Shown here: piece by piece, positions 9,508 through 17,317 of the stretch
Numbering within the stretch: the first letter of the stretch is position 1
Layout: each line of letters begins with the position of its first letter
NCBI GenBank assembly: GCA_900554835.1
Contig: USJD01000010.1
Span: forward strand, 1 to 39,436
Direction of reading: 5' to 3'
Length of the DNA: 39,436 nt
Source of the DNA: an uncultured Prevotella sp.
Lineage (GTDB): Bacteria; Bacteroidota; Bacteroidia; Bacteroidales; Bacteroidaceae
Translations under genes and position numbers: made by a program
The notes under the pieces: model-generated
What the model was told of the DNA's origin: nothing
Database searches by the model: none
The model's input: only the letters and a program-made list of their open reading frames with translations

Positions 9508-9607
9508 AAAACCTGTCGCAATCTCAATAAAAAAGTGAGATTGCGACACTTTTCTCGCCAGAAAGTTGTCGCAATCTCATATTTTTTGTAACTTTGCGAC
9601 AGGTTTT
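9508..9607. repeat. Two-dyad palindrome array upstream of ATPase 1
   Basis: Four alternating half-sites form two palindromes. Dyad 1 is TGTCGCAATCTCA (9514-9526) with its exact complement at 9536-9548. Dyad 2 starts with the same 13 bases (9567-9579) and closes with TTGCGACA (9594-9601). Each dyad spans 35 bp and they are offset by exactly 53 bp. In addition, AAAACCTGTCGCAA (9508-9521) is the exact reverse complement of 9594-9607, so the array is also bounded by a 14-bp inverted repeat. The last half-site overlaps the -7 box of the ATPase gene, which suggests binding-site autoregulation. The array fills most of the gap between the helicase stop and the ATPase start. Confidence 0.93.
9566..9597 (+). 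promoter_or_regulatory. Promoter of ATPase 1, embedded in the dyad array
   Basis: TAACTTTG (9589-9596) matches TAnnTTTG, and TTG at 9566-9568 lies 20 bases upstream as a -33 element. Both elements lie inside or against half-sites of dyad 2, so a protein bound there would compete with RNA polymerase. Confidence 0.6.
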
Positions 9608-9624
9608 AACAAATAAAGACAAAT

Positions 9625-11079
9625 ATGAAGAAGAATATCGTAGGAAGAGAACAAGAGATTGAAAAGCTTGAGAACTATATCGCAAGCCGCAAATCGGAGT
9701 TCATAGCCATCTATGGTAGGCGACGTGTGGGAAAAACCTTCCTTGTAAAGGAACTTTTCGAAGGTCAGTTTGTCTTTCGCATTACAGGCAAAGACAATGT
9801 CTCTACCAAAGAACAACTCGTTAACTTCAACTTTGCACTCAACGACCAGTTGGGTGTGGATGCTCATACCCTGAATTGGACTGAAGCTTTCAGACTTCTC
9901 CAAAAAGCATTGGAAGAAAAAACAGAAACTCCAAAAATCATATTCTTCGACGAATTGCCTTGGTTTGATACCCATTCATCCAAGTTTATTAGTGCGCTCG
10001 AACACTTTTGGAACGACTGGGCATCCTATCGCAATGACATCAAGTTGATTACTTGTGGTAGTGCCACCACATGGATGCTCGACCAAGTCATCAACTCTCG
10101 TGGCGGTCTCCACAATCGTGTTACCCACAATATTCTTTTATCTCCATTCAACCTTCATGAGGTAGAACTCTACTTCAAGTCGCAAGGTTTCTCCTACGAG
10201 CGACCAGAGATGATCGAGTGCTACATGGCAGTAGGCGGAGTAGCTTATTACCTATCTCTTTTCGAAAGTGACAAGAGCGTAGCACAAAATATCCAACAAT
10301 TATGTTTCACCCGAGGCGGAGAACTCACCGAAGAGTTTGAACGCCTCTTCAAGTCCCTTTTCAAAAAAGCCGACAACCACTTGGCGATAGTCACTGCCCT
10401 CAAGAACAAAGGCAAGGGAATGACTCGCATAGAACTTCTTGACACAACACATTTACCAAACAATGGTAAGTTCTCGCAGTTGCTCCGTGAGTTAGAGCAA
10501 TGCGATTTCATACGCAGTTACTCTCCTTTCGGCAAGTCGAAGAAAGAGATTATGTATCAGTTGATAGACCCATTCTGCTTGTTCTACTTCAAGTTTATGC
10601 ACAACAAGGGTACTTTTCTTGATAACCACTGGATCAAGATGCATACTACAGCAGAATACAACTCTTGGTGTGGACATGCCTTCGAAATAGTTTGCTTGCA
10701 TCATATCAATCAAATCGTTAAAGCCCTTGGCATTGATGGTAGTATCAATACCCCTTGCTCATGGTCTTATCGACCATCGCCAAAGGTAATGGAAGATGAG
10801 AATGCAGACGAAGACTTGAAACACGGCACTCAAATCGACTTGTTGATAGACCGCTCCGACAAGTCCATCTCCATCTGTGAAATGAAATATTGTGATGGTG
10901 AATATGAGATAGACAAGGCATACGACAGCCATCTTGCCCACCGCCTCAAAGTATTCAAGAAAGTAACGAGGACCACCAAGACCCTCATCCCAACTTTCAT
11001 CACTCCTCATGGGCTATATAATAATATGTATGCGAGGAAGATAAGCAGACAAGTAATAGGGGATGATTTGTTTGAGTGA
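9625..11079 (+). CDS. AAA+ ATPase with C-terminal DUF234/PD-(D/E)XK-like domain (ATPase 1)
   Basis: The 484-residue protein belongs to the family first known from archaea (ATPase_2 plus DUF234). The AAA+ domain has Walker A GRRRVGKT (residues 31-38), Walker B IIFFDE (105-110), a sensor-like LITCGSATTWM and an arginine-finger-like GGLHNRVTH. A winged-helix region follows around residues 255-310. The C-terminal domain carries D405 (QIDLLID) and E419-x-K421 (CEMKY), the catalytic pattern of PD-(D/E)XK nucleases. The cellular role of this family is not established; a nuclease or DNA-binding ATPase is an inference. No signal peptide is seen. The start ATG is 17 bases after the dyad array. It shares its whole architecture with the gene at 37464-38885, including the spacing from ExK to the C-terminal DDLF. 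Confidence 0.88.
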   Translation: MKKNIVGREQEIEKLENYIASRKSEFIAIYGRRRVGKTFLVKELFEGQFVFRITGKDNVSTKEQLVNFNFALNDQLGVDAHTLNWTEAFRLLQKALEEKTETPKIIFFDELPWFDTHSSKFISALEHFWNDWASYRNDIKLITCGSATTWMLDQVINSRGGLHNRVTHNILLSPFNLHEVELYFKSQGFSYERPEMIECYMAVGGVAYYLSLFESDKSVAQNIQQLCFTRGGELTEEFERLFKSLFKKADNHLAIVTALKNKGKGMTRIELLDTTHLPNNGKFSQLLRELEQCDFIRSYSPFGKSKKEIMYQLIDPFCLFYFKFMHNKGTFLDNHWIKMHTTAEYNSWCGHAFEIVCLHHINQIVKALGIDGSINTPCSWSYRPSPKVMEDENADEDLKHGTQIDLLIDRSDKSISICEMKYCDGEYEIDKAYDSHLAHRLKVFKKVTRTTKTLIPTFITPHGLYNNMYARKISRQVIGDDLFE

Positions 11080-11190
11080 TTTCTGCCAAAGACGAGCAGA
11101 CTGACGAGACTTCCATCAAGATTTCTGTTGAAAGCAAGGAAACAGTTGCCAATCTCTTTAGCCTCATCGGTAAATTGTTTGCGAAATAGG
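11080..11190 (+). pseudogene. Remnant of a second copy of the helicase 3' end
   Basis: Bases 11088-11190 align without gaps to the last ~100 bases of the helicase gene (to 9426), with 13 differences by my hand count, about 87% identity. Most differences are in third codon positions. In the matching frame it reads KDEQT-ETSIKI-VESKETVANLF-LIGKLFAK and ends with a TAG. Nothing upstream of it encodes the rest of a helicase: the ATPase stop codon is directly adjacent. It is the tail of a lost helicase paralogue or of a duplicated segment. Confidence 0.85.
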
Positions 11191-11206
11191 AATAAAGATT
11201 CAGAAT

Positions 11207-11547
11207 ATGATTACATTGACGAAACCTCAGAAGAAGATTGCTCGCAAGCTCATTGCTTGGGTTTGCAACGAGAATGCACGAAGTTCTTGGAGAAGACCAA
11301 GAACTTCGTGGACAAGAATGTACCAACCGAAGACGCTCATGACATCTATATCAAGCTATTCAACAAAGTACATGATTTCGACGAGCATATAGCCGAACGA
11401 TACGACGATCTCGGAGGCTCTTATTATTACCTCACCGTATATAGTCTATACGTTGAAGGAGTCTTGACAGATGAAGACATTCGAGAGTTTGACGATGAGT
11501 TATACAATCGGCTAAGAGAAACAAAGAGGTCTTTTCAAGAAGAATAA
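11207..11547 (+). pseudogene. Small cytosolic protein gene with a frameshift
   Basis: The natural start is ATG 11207 (MITLTKPQKKIARKLIAWVC). This frame loses sense at about 11280, while the -1 frame carries on as KFLEKTKNFVDKNVPTEDAH and reaches a stop at 11547. Loss of one base near 11278-11284 would explain it; the repaired product would be about 114 residues, acidic and mostly helical. A longer open frame from 11128 exists but its N-terminal part is translated from the helicase tail in the wrong frame, so I reject that start. Function is unknown. It would have been the gene immediately downstream of a helicase before the ATPase unit came between them. A sequencing error is an alternative. 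Confidence 0.55.
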
Positions 11548-11555
11548 GACATAGC

Positions 11556-11601
11556 CAATTACACAAAAAGTATAAATATAGAGGTACTTTTTGTGTAATT
11601 G
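11556..11601. terminator. 17-bp perfect inverted repeat, probable terminator
   Basis: CAATTACACAAAAAGTA (11556-11572) is exactly complementary to 11585-11601 across a 12-base A/T-rich loop. It follows the small gene's stop by 8 bases and precedes the promoter at 11678. The second arm contains a T run. A rho-independent terminator is the simplest reading. Confidence 0.6.
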
Positions 11602-11677
11602 CCCTTTGAATCACATAAAATTTGCTCTTTTCTAGCAAAAAGTCAACAAAAAATATACAACTTTAGAAAATAATCAC

Positions 11678-11685
11678 TACCTTTG
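11678..11685 (+). promoter_or_regulatory. -7 box upstream of the structured RNA and the caspase operon
   Basis: TACCTTTG matches TAnnTTTG. No convincing -33 TTG is seen. Transcription would begin near 11691, giving either a separate RNA or a leader of about 300 bases before the lipoprotein gene. Confidence 0.45.
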
Positions 11686-11690
11686 CCACA

Positions 11691-11947
11691 GAGTTGGAGT
11701 AACAAGGCAATAGCTAAGTTATGACGAAGACTTGATTTTAGGTAACTTGAGCGTTAAAGATATTACCCTTTCTACGAAATCCGGAAAATTTCACTACCAA
11801 GGGTGATGGCAATGACGCTCACGCTTTGGGAATATTGTATCCTTTCGTGAGGAATCAATATATCATAAAGCGTGGGCTATTGTTTTTTGTTTGGTAGTGG
11901 GTCTTTCCGGAACCTCGTAGAAAGCAATATTCAATAGTTCCCACGCT
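11691..11947 (+). ncRNA. Long rod-shaped RNA, 6S-like candidate (or operon leader)
   Basis: The region 11769-11923 folds into one long rod. Closing stem: 11769-11777 with 11915-11923 (9 bp), 11780-11787 with 11904-11911 (8 bp), 11792-11800 with 11891-11899 (9 bp). A large internal bubble follows (11801-11819 opposite 11875-11890). The terminal stem is 11820-11827 with 11867-11874 (8 bp), 11832-11837 with 11856-11861, and an apical TCCT/AGGA hairpin. Closing stem, central bubble and terminal stem is the architecture of 6S RNA, the RNA that binds housekeeping RNA polymerase holoenzyme. The Bacteroidales-1 RNA family is another candidate. The tail 11932-11947 can also pair with 11873-11886, competing with the terminal stem. 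There is no open reading frame across it. It could alternatively be a regulatory leader or a palindromic mobile repeat. Confidence 0.45.
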
Positions 11948-12000
11948 CGTTTCGTTTTATTAATGGCCGAATCTGGTGGACTATAGGCATGTATGAGATT

Positions 12001-12591
12001 ATGGAGAAGTACCATCTTAAAAAGTTTATTACTCCACCCCTCATTGCTATCATAGCTCTGCTATCCAGTTGTTGCATCCACAAAAATGCAACCTCAATCT
12101 CCAATGCCAATTTGTTCTGCGACAAAACTAACAAGGATAGTACTGTTTCCAGCACAAAAGCTGATTCCATCTTGCTTGCATTACAAGATGCTGATAGCCT
12201 AGCTCTTTATTCCATAGCAAGTCCTCAGCAGCAAAAAGACTCTATTGCCTACGACTCTATCAAACAATACAAGATTGCAAAAAGCTATGGAAAGGTTAAG
12301 TCCACCCTTACTTCGATTTATAATTTTCTGATGGCAGAAGATGGAATTTTGAATTCAAACTATCTGCTGCCCAAACAAGCATTTTATCCAGATTTCGTCC
12401 TTAGATGTTATAAGGATAGCACAACAACGACTCTGCTATTTTCTTTTGGATCAGAAGAGCTAAAAGTGATTACCCCGAAAAGCAATTCTAAGACTTATCA
12501 AATCTGCCAAATGAAAAACGTCTTACGTTGGTTCAACTTAGTTATACCCGATAATGAATACATCAAAAACTTATTAAAATGGAAACAATAA
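12001..12591 (+). CDS. Small lipoprotein of unknown function, first gene of the caspase operon
   Basis: I do not recognise this protein. From ATG 12001 it has 196 residues, a basic N-terminus (MEKYHLKKF), a hydrophobic stretch and a lipobox-like end IIALLSSC, so it is predicted to be a lipoprotein. An alternative in-frame ATG lies four codons upstream at 11989. The mature part is Ser/Asp/Lys-rich at first (STKADSILLALQDADSLALY), then has a mixed alpha/beta region. Its 3' end overlaps the caspase-like gene by 13 bases, so the two are translationally coupled and probably work in the same compartment. Confidence 0.7.
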   Translation: MEKYHLKKFITPPLIAIIALLSSCCIHKNATSISNANLFCDKTNKDSTVSSTKADSILLALQDADSLALYSIASPQQQKDSIAYDSIKQYKIAKSYGKVKSTLTSIYNFLMAEDGILNSNYLLPKQAFYPDFVLRCYKDSTTTTLLFSFGSEELKVITPKSNSKTYQICQMKNVLRWFNLVIPDNEYIKNLLKWKQ

Positions 12592-13757
12592 GAAAGGCTT
12601 TAACTTTGCTTCTATTGGCATTCGCCATAGCGATACCAACAAACTGTCAAACCTTGCATGCCATCATCTTTGCCAACACCAAGTGCCCTGGAGAAAAGCC
12701 AGGTAGCACAGGCATCGGGCCATCTGTGACCTGTGACTACCAGCGAATGAAGATAGAGTTTGAGACAATGGCAAGTTTCTTAAACTACAAAAAGGACTTC
12801 CAATGGTACGAAGGTAGCCCAAGTAACTTCTGTAGAGGAAAACTAGAGTCTGCGCTCAACAACCTATCTTGCGGAAGTGATGACATCGTGATATTCTATT
12901 ATTCGGGGCATGGAGGACGTTCCCCACAAGACACCCAAGACCCATTTCCTTGGATGCAATTAGTGGTTGACCCTTACCATACCCCATGGGCTGCTTCTCA
13001 ATACTGTTCCTTATCACAAGTTTTACAGAGAATTAAAGCCAAACAGCCAAGACTGGCTATCGTTTTAGGCGACCTTTGCAATAGTTTGTCTAATGCAATT
13101 CCTCAAAAGGACATTCCTGAGATGAAAGGAGCAACCAAGATGTCAAAAGCACCTTGCGACTTCTACAAAGACTTGTTTTTAAAAGTAAAAGGAAGCATCA
13201 TAGCCTCATCGAGTAAACCTGGAGAAACTTCAGCTGCTTGTGAAGATGGCGGTGCATTTACCATTTGTTTTACAGAAGCATTACAAATTATGGTCAGCAA
13301 TAATATGGAACCCGATTGGAATATGCTCCTAAATGGTGCAAAATTAAGAACTTCCAAGCTAACTGCAGGAAAACAAAATCCCATCTATGAGACTCATTTA
13401 CTAAAGGTATCAAATGTGCCAACAACAAATTCTATAGGACAAGGGCAACAAACAACCCAACCAGAAAATGACGGTAGCATAGACGAGTACTTGACAACAA
13501 TAGGTAGCAGCAATACCCCTATCAAAGAAAGGATTAGCCTCATTAGCACCACTCTCAACAAGTTCTTTGCTTCTCCCCAAGCCAAGATAGAGGTTGTAGG
13601 AAAGGATGGTAAAACTATAGTTGGTACTAAGTACGCCTCTATGTACTTAAACAACTTGAGCATAGCACGTAATCTTGTCAAAGTTATTGCTGTCAACCAA
13701 ACAGAAAGTAGCAATGGGAAAATGACTTATCTCAAAGTTCACGAAATGTATCAATAA
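12579..13757 (+). CDS. Exported caspase-like cysteine protease (peptidase C14 fold)
   Basis: The 392-residue protein starts with a signal peptide (RKALTLLLLAFAIAIPTNCQ). The caspase-like domain follows immediately. The catalytic histidine is H111 in YYSGHGG, after a hydrophobic strand (DDIVIFYYSG), and the catalytic cysteine is C167 in IVLGDLCNS. This spacing and strand-then-dyad order are typical of clan CD enzymes (caspases, metacaspases, gingipains). A segment with SSSKPGETSAACEDGGAFT resembles the later part of the fold. The C-terminal ~110 residues form a separate region with no recognised motif. Substrate and physiological role are unknown. The predicted location is periplasmic or surface-exposed, which separates it from cytosolic caspase-like defence effectors. 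Confidence 0.85.
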   Translation: METIRKALTLLLLAFAIAIPTNCQTLHAIIFANTKCPGEKPGSTGIGPSVTCDYQRMKIEFETMASFLNYKKDFQWYEGSPSNFCRGKLESALNNLSCGSDDIVIFYYSGHGGRSPQDTQDPFPWMQLVVDPYHTPWAASQYCSLSQVLQRIKAKQPRLAIVLGDLCNSLSNAIPQKDIPEMKGATKMSKAPCDFYKDLFLKVKGSIIASSSKPGETSAACEDGGAFTICFTEALQIMVSNNMEPDWNMLLNGAKLRTSKLTAGKQNPIYETHLLKVSNVPTTNSIGQGQQTTQPENDGSIDEYLTTIGSSNTPIKERISLISTTLNKFFASPQAKIEVVGKDGKTIVGTKYASMYLNNLSIARNLVKVIAVNQTESSNGKMTYLKVHEMYQ

Positions 13758-13774
13758 TAAAACTGAATAAAGCA

Positions 13775-14386
13775 ATGAAAAATCTACTCATAACACTTCT
13801 ACTGCTTGTATGTTCATATAGTGCGCAAGCCCAAACCAATAACCTAACCCAAGAGCAAATCGAAAGTTTCAAGACACGCTGTGAAGAAACAATTGAGGCT
13901 TTTCAGTACGGACTTGAAATCATTGGTGACAAAAGCCAAGACAAGGTTGTTAAACAACATTACAAACAGAATATTCTTTCCTTCTTTATGGGTGATGGAA
14001 AGCCATACCAAGACCTTGATGGAAACATGCATCCTGCTGTAAAGATGGAAATCTCCACACTAAGATACAGCAATATCATCAATAAGCGCACTCTCAAATT
14101 AACAGAATATCTGGAAAATTTGGAAAACCTAAAATACGTGGAAGTCAAGATACAAAAGGCCCAAACTTGTGTCATCAGTAACTTATATAAAGTAGGTGAC
14201 CGTTATGAGGGCACTGTTTCCATATTCCAATATTTCACTGGACGTACAAAAGATAATGTCATTTATCGAGACAGAACCCAAAAAGACATCAAGATCTACG
14301 TTGATAAGGTAAAGGATGGTTCTCTTGGAGAATTTTGGCAATTGAAACTTGGAGATGTAAACGTAGTGGAAACTGTAAAATTATAA
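13775..14386 (+). CDS. Small exported protein, possible NTF2-like fold
   Basis: I do not recognise the family. The 203-residue protein has a signal peptide ending SYSAQAQ. An N-terminal helical region (EQIESFKTRCEETIEAFQYG) precedes a beta-rich half (VEVKIQKAQTCVISNLYKVG ... DRTQKDIKIYVDKV). Helices followed by a sheet, and the extended strand pairs, are compatible with an NTF2-like or related fold, but this is a guess from pattern. It lies 17 bases after the caspase-like gene and 4 bases before the next gene, and it shares its layout with the N-terminal parts of the next two proteins. Confidence 0.7.
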   Translation: MKNLLITLLLLVCSYSAQAQTNNLTQEQIESFKTRCEETIEAFQYGLEIIGDKSQDKVVKQHYKQNILSFFMGDGKPYQDLDGNMHPAVKMEISTLRYSNIINKRTLKLTEYLENLENLKYVEVKIQKAQTCVISNLYKVGDRYEGTVSIFQYFTGRTKDNVIYRDRTQKDIKIYVDKVKDGSLGEFWQLKLGDVNVVETVKL

Positions 14387-14390
14387 AGTC

Positions 14391-15173
14391 ATGAAAAGAT
14401 ATATATTGACCTTTTTGGTTATCGTTATTGCACATACTGCATTCGCTCAATTTGCAACAACCTTCATTGATGAAACCGAACTTCAATTCAAGGTTAAGCA
14501 AATTGACGAGTTCATGCAACGTTTCAATTACGACATCACATACGATGGGAAAAAGCCTACAGCGCAAAAAGATTCCATCAAGTACAAGGAAAATAGAGTA
14601 AAAAATATGTTTACCCTATTCAACCTTGACAAATACATGGATAAAAACAAGAAACCTAAGAAACTCGCAGCCGATTTGATTGAATATGCAATACAAAACG
14701 ATTGTAAACTAAACTACACAGATTCAACATGGACTGCCATCTTGAAATGTTGGGGTATATACCAAGGACAAAAGAGAATCATCAACTTGTACCTCAATGT
14801 GGAAAAAATTAAAGATGTGGAATACAAATGGGTTATCAGCAAAGTAGATGGAAAGATGTTTGATACCCTCAAAGACACCATCGACACCAAGGTCTTTATT
14901 TCACCTGCAGAGCACGGCATCGGCTTTATGTCTTTGCCTACTACTATTGGAACAAATGCACATTTGGTTAGTTCATTAGATTACAAAGGACATAAAAACG
15001 ACAATCTATCCATATTCAACTATCTGATAGCCAACAAAGCATTAAAGATAACTTCCATAGAGAAAGTAAGCTACCACTACATACTTGGCAAATACTGCTT
15101 TGACGTTGAACGAATCGAAAAAGAAAAGTCCTACAACAAAGGATGGCTTATTAATAATATAAAATGTGAATGA
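14391..15173 (+). CDS. Exported protein of unknown function, caspase operon
   Basis: A 260-residue protein with a signal peptide ending HTAFAQ. It has the same general order as the preceding product: N-terminal helices (LQFKVKQIDEFMQRFNYDI), a short region, then beta strands (KRIINLYLNVEKIKDVEYKW), and an extra C-terminal segment of about 80 residues. No catalytic motif is visible. The gene is one base from the next start codon, so expression is coupled to the Sel1/beta-barrel protein. It may be an accessory or substrate of the secreted protease; that is inferred from context only. Confidence 0.7.
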   Translation: MKRYILTFLVIVIAHTAFAQFATTFIDETELQFKVKQIDEFMQRFNYDITYDGKKPTAQKDSIKYKENRVKNMFTLFNLDKYMDKNKKPKKLAADLIEYAIQNDCKLNYTDSTWTAILKCWGIYQGQKRIINLYLNVEKIKDVEYKWVISKVDGKMFDTLKDTIDTKVFISPAEHGIGFMSLPTTIGTNAHLVSSLDYKGHKNDNLSIFNYLIANKALKITSIEKVSYHYILGKYCFDVERIEKEKSYNKGWLINNIKCE

Positions 15174-15174
15174 T

Positions 15175-17307
15175 ATGAAAAAGTTTATTCTACTATTCCT
15201 CGCTTTTATCCCATTACTCTCTATGGGACAAGTAACAGAGATGCAAAAGCAAGAAGCATTGTCCACTGCCTCTAAGTTTTGTTCGTTGCTGGCACAGTTC
15301 AGCAATGGTGGTATAACATATTTGGGAAATGACCAAAAGATTTTTGCGTTATGCTCTACATCCCACATGTCTACCTATGATGACATCAATTCTCAAAAGG
15401 AAGTGATGCTCAATGCGTATTTGGCTTTAATCACCAAGAAATACAAGAATCATTTAAAAATGACATTCTCCACTCCACAGTTCAAAGAAGCATACGCTTT
15501 GCCAAAAATCCAACTCGCAACAAGATATCATTCACCAAGTGGAGATATGGGAGGTGTTGGATTAGATTTTGACAGAATCGGATATGATGATATTTATATA
15601 GTGTTCTATATAGAACATAAAATTGGAACTCTTAACAAAGTCACCAACCGCCAATTAGTCTATAGTGTGAAAGAAAAGAAAATCTTGTCTTTCTCTGTTG
15701 GAAACAGTCCATTTATTCTTCTTTGTAAAGCATTAGACTTATACAAAGAGAAGAAATATGCACAAGCATTAGAATGCTGCGACAAAGCTATCGCAAATGA
15801 ACGATTTGACAAAAAAACAAATTGTGCTGGTTTGGGAATTATGTGTTGCATACAAACCCAAGATTATGATAAAATGTACAAATACACTCCTTACATGGAG
15901 AACCAAAGAAGCAATTGGGAACACTATGTAGAAGTCTTAAAAGCACTATCAAAAGAAGACATTGAAACAGCTATAAGGCATTTATTAATTATTGCCAACA
16001 GTGATTTTCCTACTAGGTATGATGCACAGGCATTGCTTGGATATCTGTATTATAGAAAAGAAGGGAAAGACTTAACAAAAGCTCTCTATTGGTACAGAAA
16101 AGCCATAAAAGAAGGTAGTGCCAATGCAGGCTATTGGTTGTTCTTAGATTACATGGCAAATGACGATTTAGACATAGATGATGAAGAAATAAACAATGCA
16201 GTCGAAATTTCCGCAAAACGAGGTTTAATACCTGCATTTTATGAAGTAGCAGTACTTGAAGCCTGCTTCAATAATAATACGGAAAAAGAAGGAGAATGGT
16301 ATAAAAAAGGTGCAGAAATGGGAGATTTAATGGGAATGATTTATTATGGTTGCTGGCTCTCAGCAACAAAACATAACAAGCAAGAAGCCTTATATTGGCT
16401 CAGAAAGGCAAATAATGCACCTAATCTTGGAACTTACCTAAAAGACTATTCTTTTAAAACTCAAGGTATGAAAACCGTTGAAGACATCCAAAAGTTGGTA
16501 TATAATGTAGAACACGGCATTCCAGTCCGCTCTCCATCCACTCCAATAAATGAAAGCGACTCATCTTCCGCAACTTCATCCACAAACTCATCTTCAGATT
16601 ACAGACCAAACAATAATTCTTCGGCAACATACAATCCAAGCACAAATACGAATTCACACAGTTCTACAACATCAACTTACAAACCCAGAAAATACAGAAA
16701 GCCCTTCAACTGCCCAGATGATGAACATGCCGTTGCAGGCTTATCTGTTGGATATGTTCAGAAACAATGGGCAATCAAAGAAGATGGAGAAACCAACAAA
16801 GTTGGTTTTTGGGATGATACCAAACAACTTTCGGGAATCCAAGCCGGTCTAAGAATTGAGCCTTTATTCAAATATGGATTTGGCCTAGACACAGGATTGT
16901 ACTATGAATACTATTACTCAAAAAGTAGTCCACAAACATACGATGGTGTGGAGTTCCAACCCACAATGAATGAGCATTCACTTTATCTTCCTATCCATTT
17001 AGAGTATAGGTTGAACTTTAGTCGTAAATTTCAACTCTTCTTCTATGGCGGTATCGGCTTAGACTATGTACTTTCAGCAAAAGTCAAAACCAATAATGAC
17101 GAGCTAACATACGATGAAGACGACGCTTACGAATTGAATGACTTGAAAAAGTTCAATACCTCATTAGAATATGGTGGGGGCTTTAGAGTAAGTTGCCTAC
17201 AATTCAACTTCTCAATGGCAAATGGCTTATTCAACATGTACAAAGAATCCAATGCCGAAATCAAGCAAAACAAAAACTTAATGTGTAGCTTATCCCTCAT
17301 GTTCTAA
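15175..17307 (+). CDS. Sel1-repeat protein with C-terminal outer-membrane beta-barrel
   Basis: From ATG 15175 the product has 710 residues; an in-frame GTG at 15166 overlaps the preceding stop and gives no better signal peptide. The order is: signal peptide (MKKFILLFLAFIPLLSMGQ); an N-terminal module resembling the two preceding proteins (to about residue 175); a TPR/Sel1-like solenoid (AQALLGYLYYRKEGKDLTKA, AEMGDLMGMIYYGCW, EALYWLRKA) to about residue 440; a Ser/Thr/Asn-rich linker of ~60 residues; and a ~200-residue porin-like beta-barrel rich in aromatic alternating strands (GFGLDTGLYYEYYYS, FQLFFYGGIGLDYVL), ending in F. It would sit in the outer membrane with a protein-binding solenoid. 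It is the last gene of the operon and is followed by a terminator. Confidence 0.82.
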   Translation: MKKFILLFLAFIPLLSMGQVTEMQKQEALSTASKFCSLLAQFSNGGITYLGNDQKIFALCSTSHMSTYDDINSQKEVMLNAYLALITKKYKNHLKMTFSTPQFKEAYALPKIQLATRYHSPSGDMGGVGLDFDRIGYDDIYIVFYIEHKIGTLNKVTNRQLVYSVKEKKILSFSVGNSPFILLCKALDLYKEKKYAQALECCDKAIANERFDKKTNCAGLGIMCCIQTQDYDKMYKYTPYMENQRSNWEHYVEVLKALSKEDIETAIRHLLIIANSDFPTRYDAQALLGYLYYRKEGKDLTKALYWYRKAIKEGSANAGYWLFLDYMANDDLDIDDEEINNAVEISAKRGLIPAFYEVAVLEACFNNNTEKEGEWYKKGAEMGDLMGMIYYGCWLSATKHNKQEALYWLRKANNAPNLGTYLKDYSFKTQGMKTVEDIQKLVYNVEHGIPVRSPSTPINESDSSSATSSTNSSSDYRPNNNSSATYNPSTNTNSHSSTTSTYKPRKYRKPFNCPDDEHAVAGLSVGYVQKQWAIKEDGETNKVGFWDDTKQLSGIQAGLRIEPLFKYGFGLDTGLYYEYYYSKSSPQTYDGVEFQPTMNEHSLYLPIHLEYRLNFSRKFQLFFYGGIGLDYVLSAKVKTNNDELTYDEDDAYELNDLKKFNTSLEYGGGFRVSCLQFNFSMANGLFNMYKESNAEIKQNKNLMCSLSLMF

Positions 17308-17317
17308 ACAGCCATGC

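Noticed and set aside
9508..9607. CRISPR-like repeat array
   Set aside because: The units alternate in orientation and form dyads, there are only four half-sites, and no unique equal-length spacers or cas genes are present.
11128..11206. Upstream extension of the small gene into the helicase remnant
   Set aside because: The extension translates the helicase tail in the wrong frame, so it is an accident of open frame.
11769..11923. Palindromic transposable element (MITE) instead of an RNA gene
   Set aside because: No flanking direct repeat was found, and the structure has a central bubble and staged stems with a promoter-like box in front. It cannot be excluded without a genome-wide copy search.
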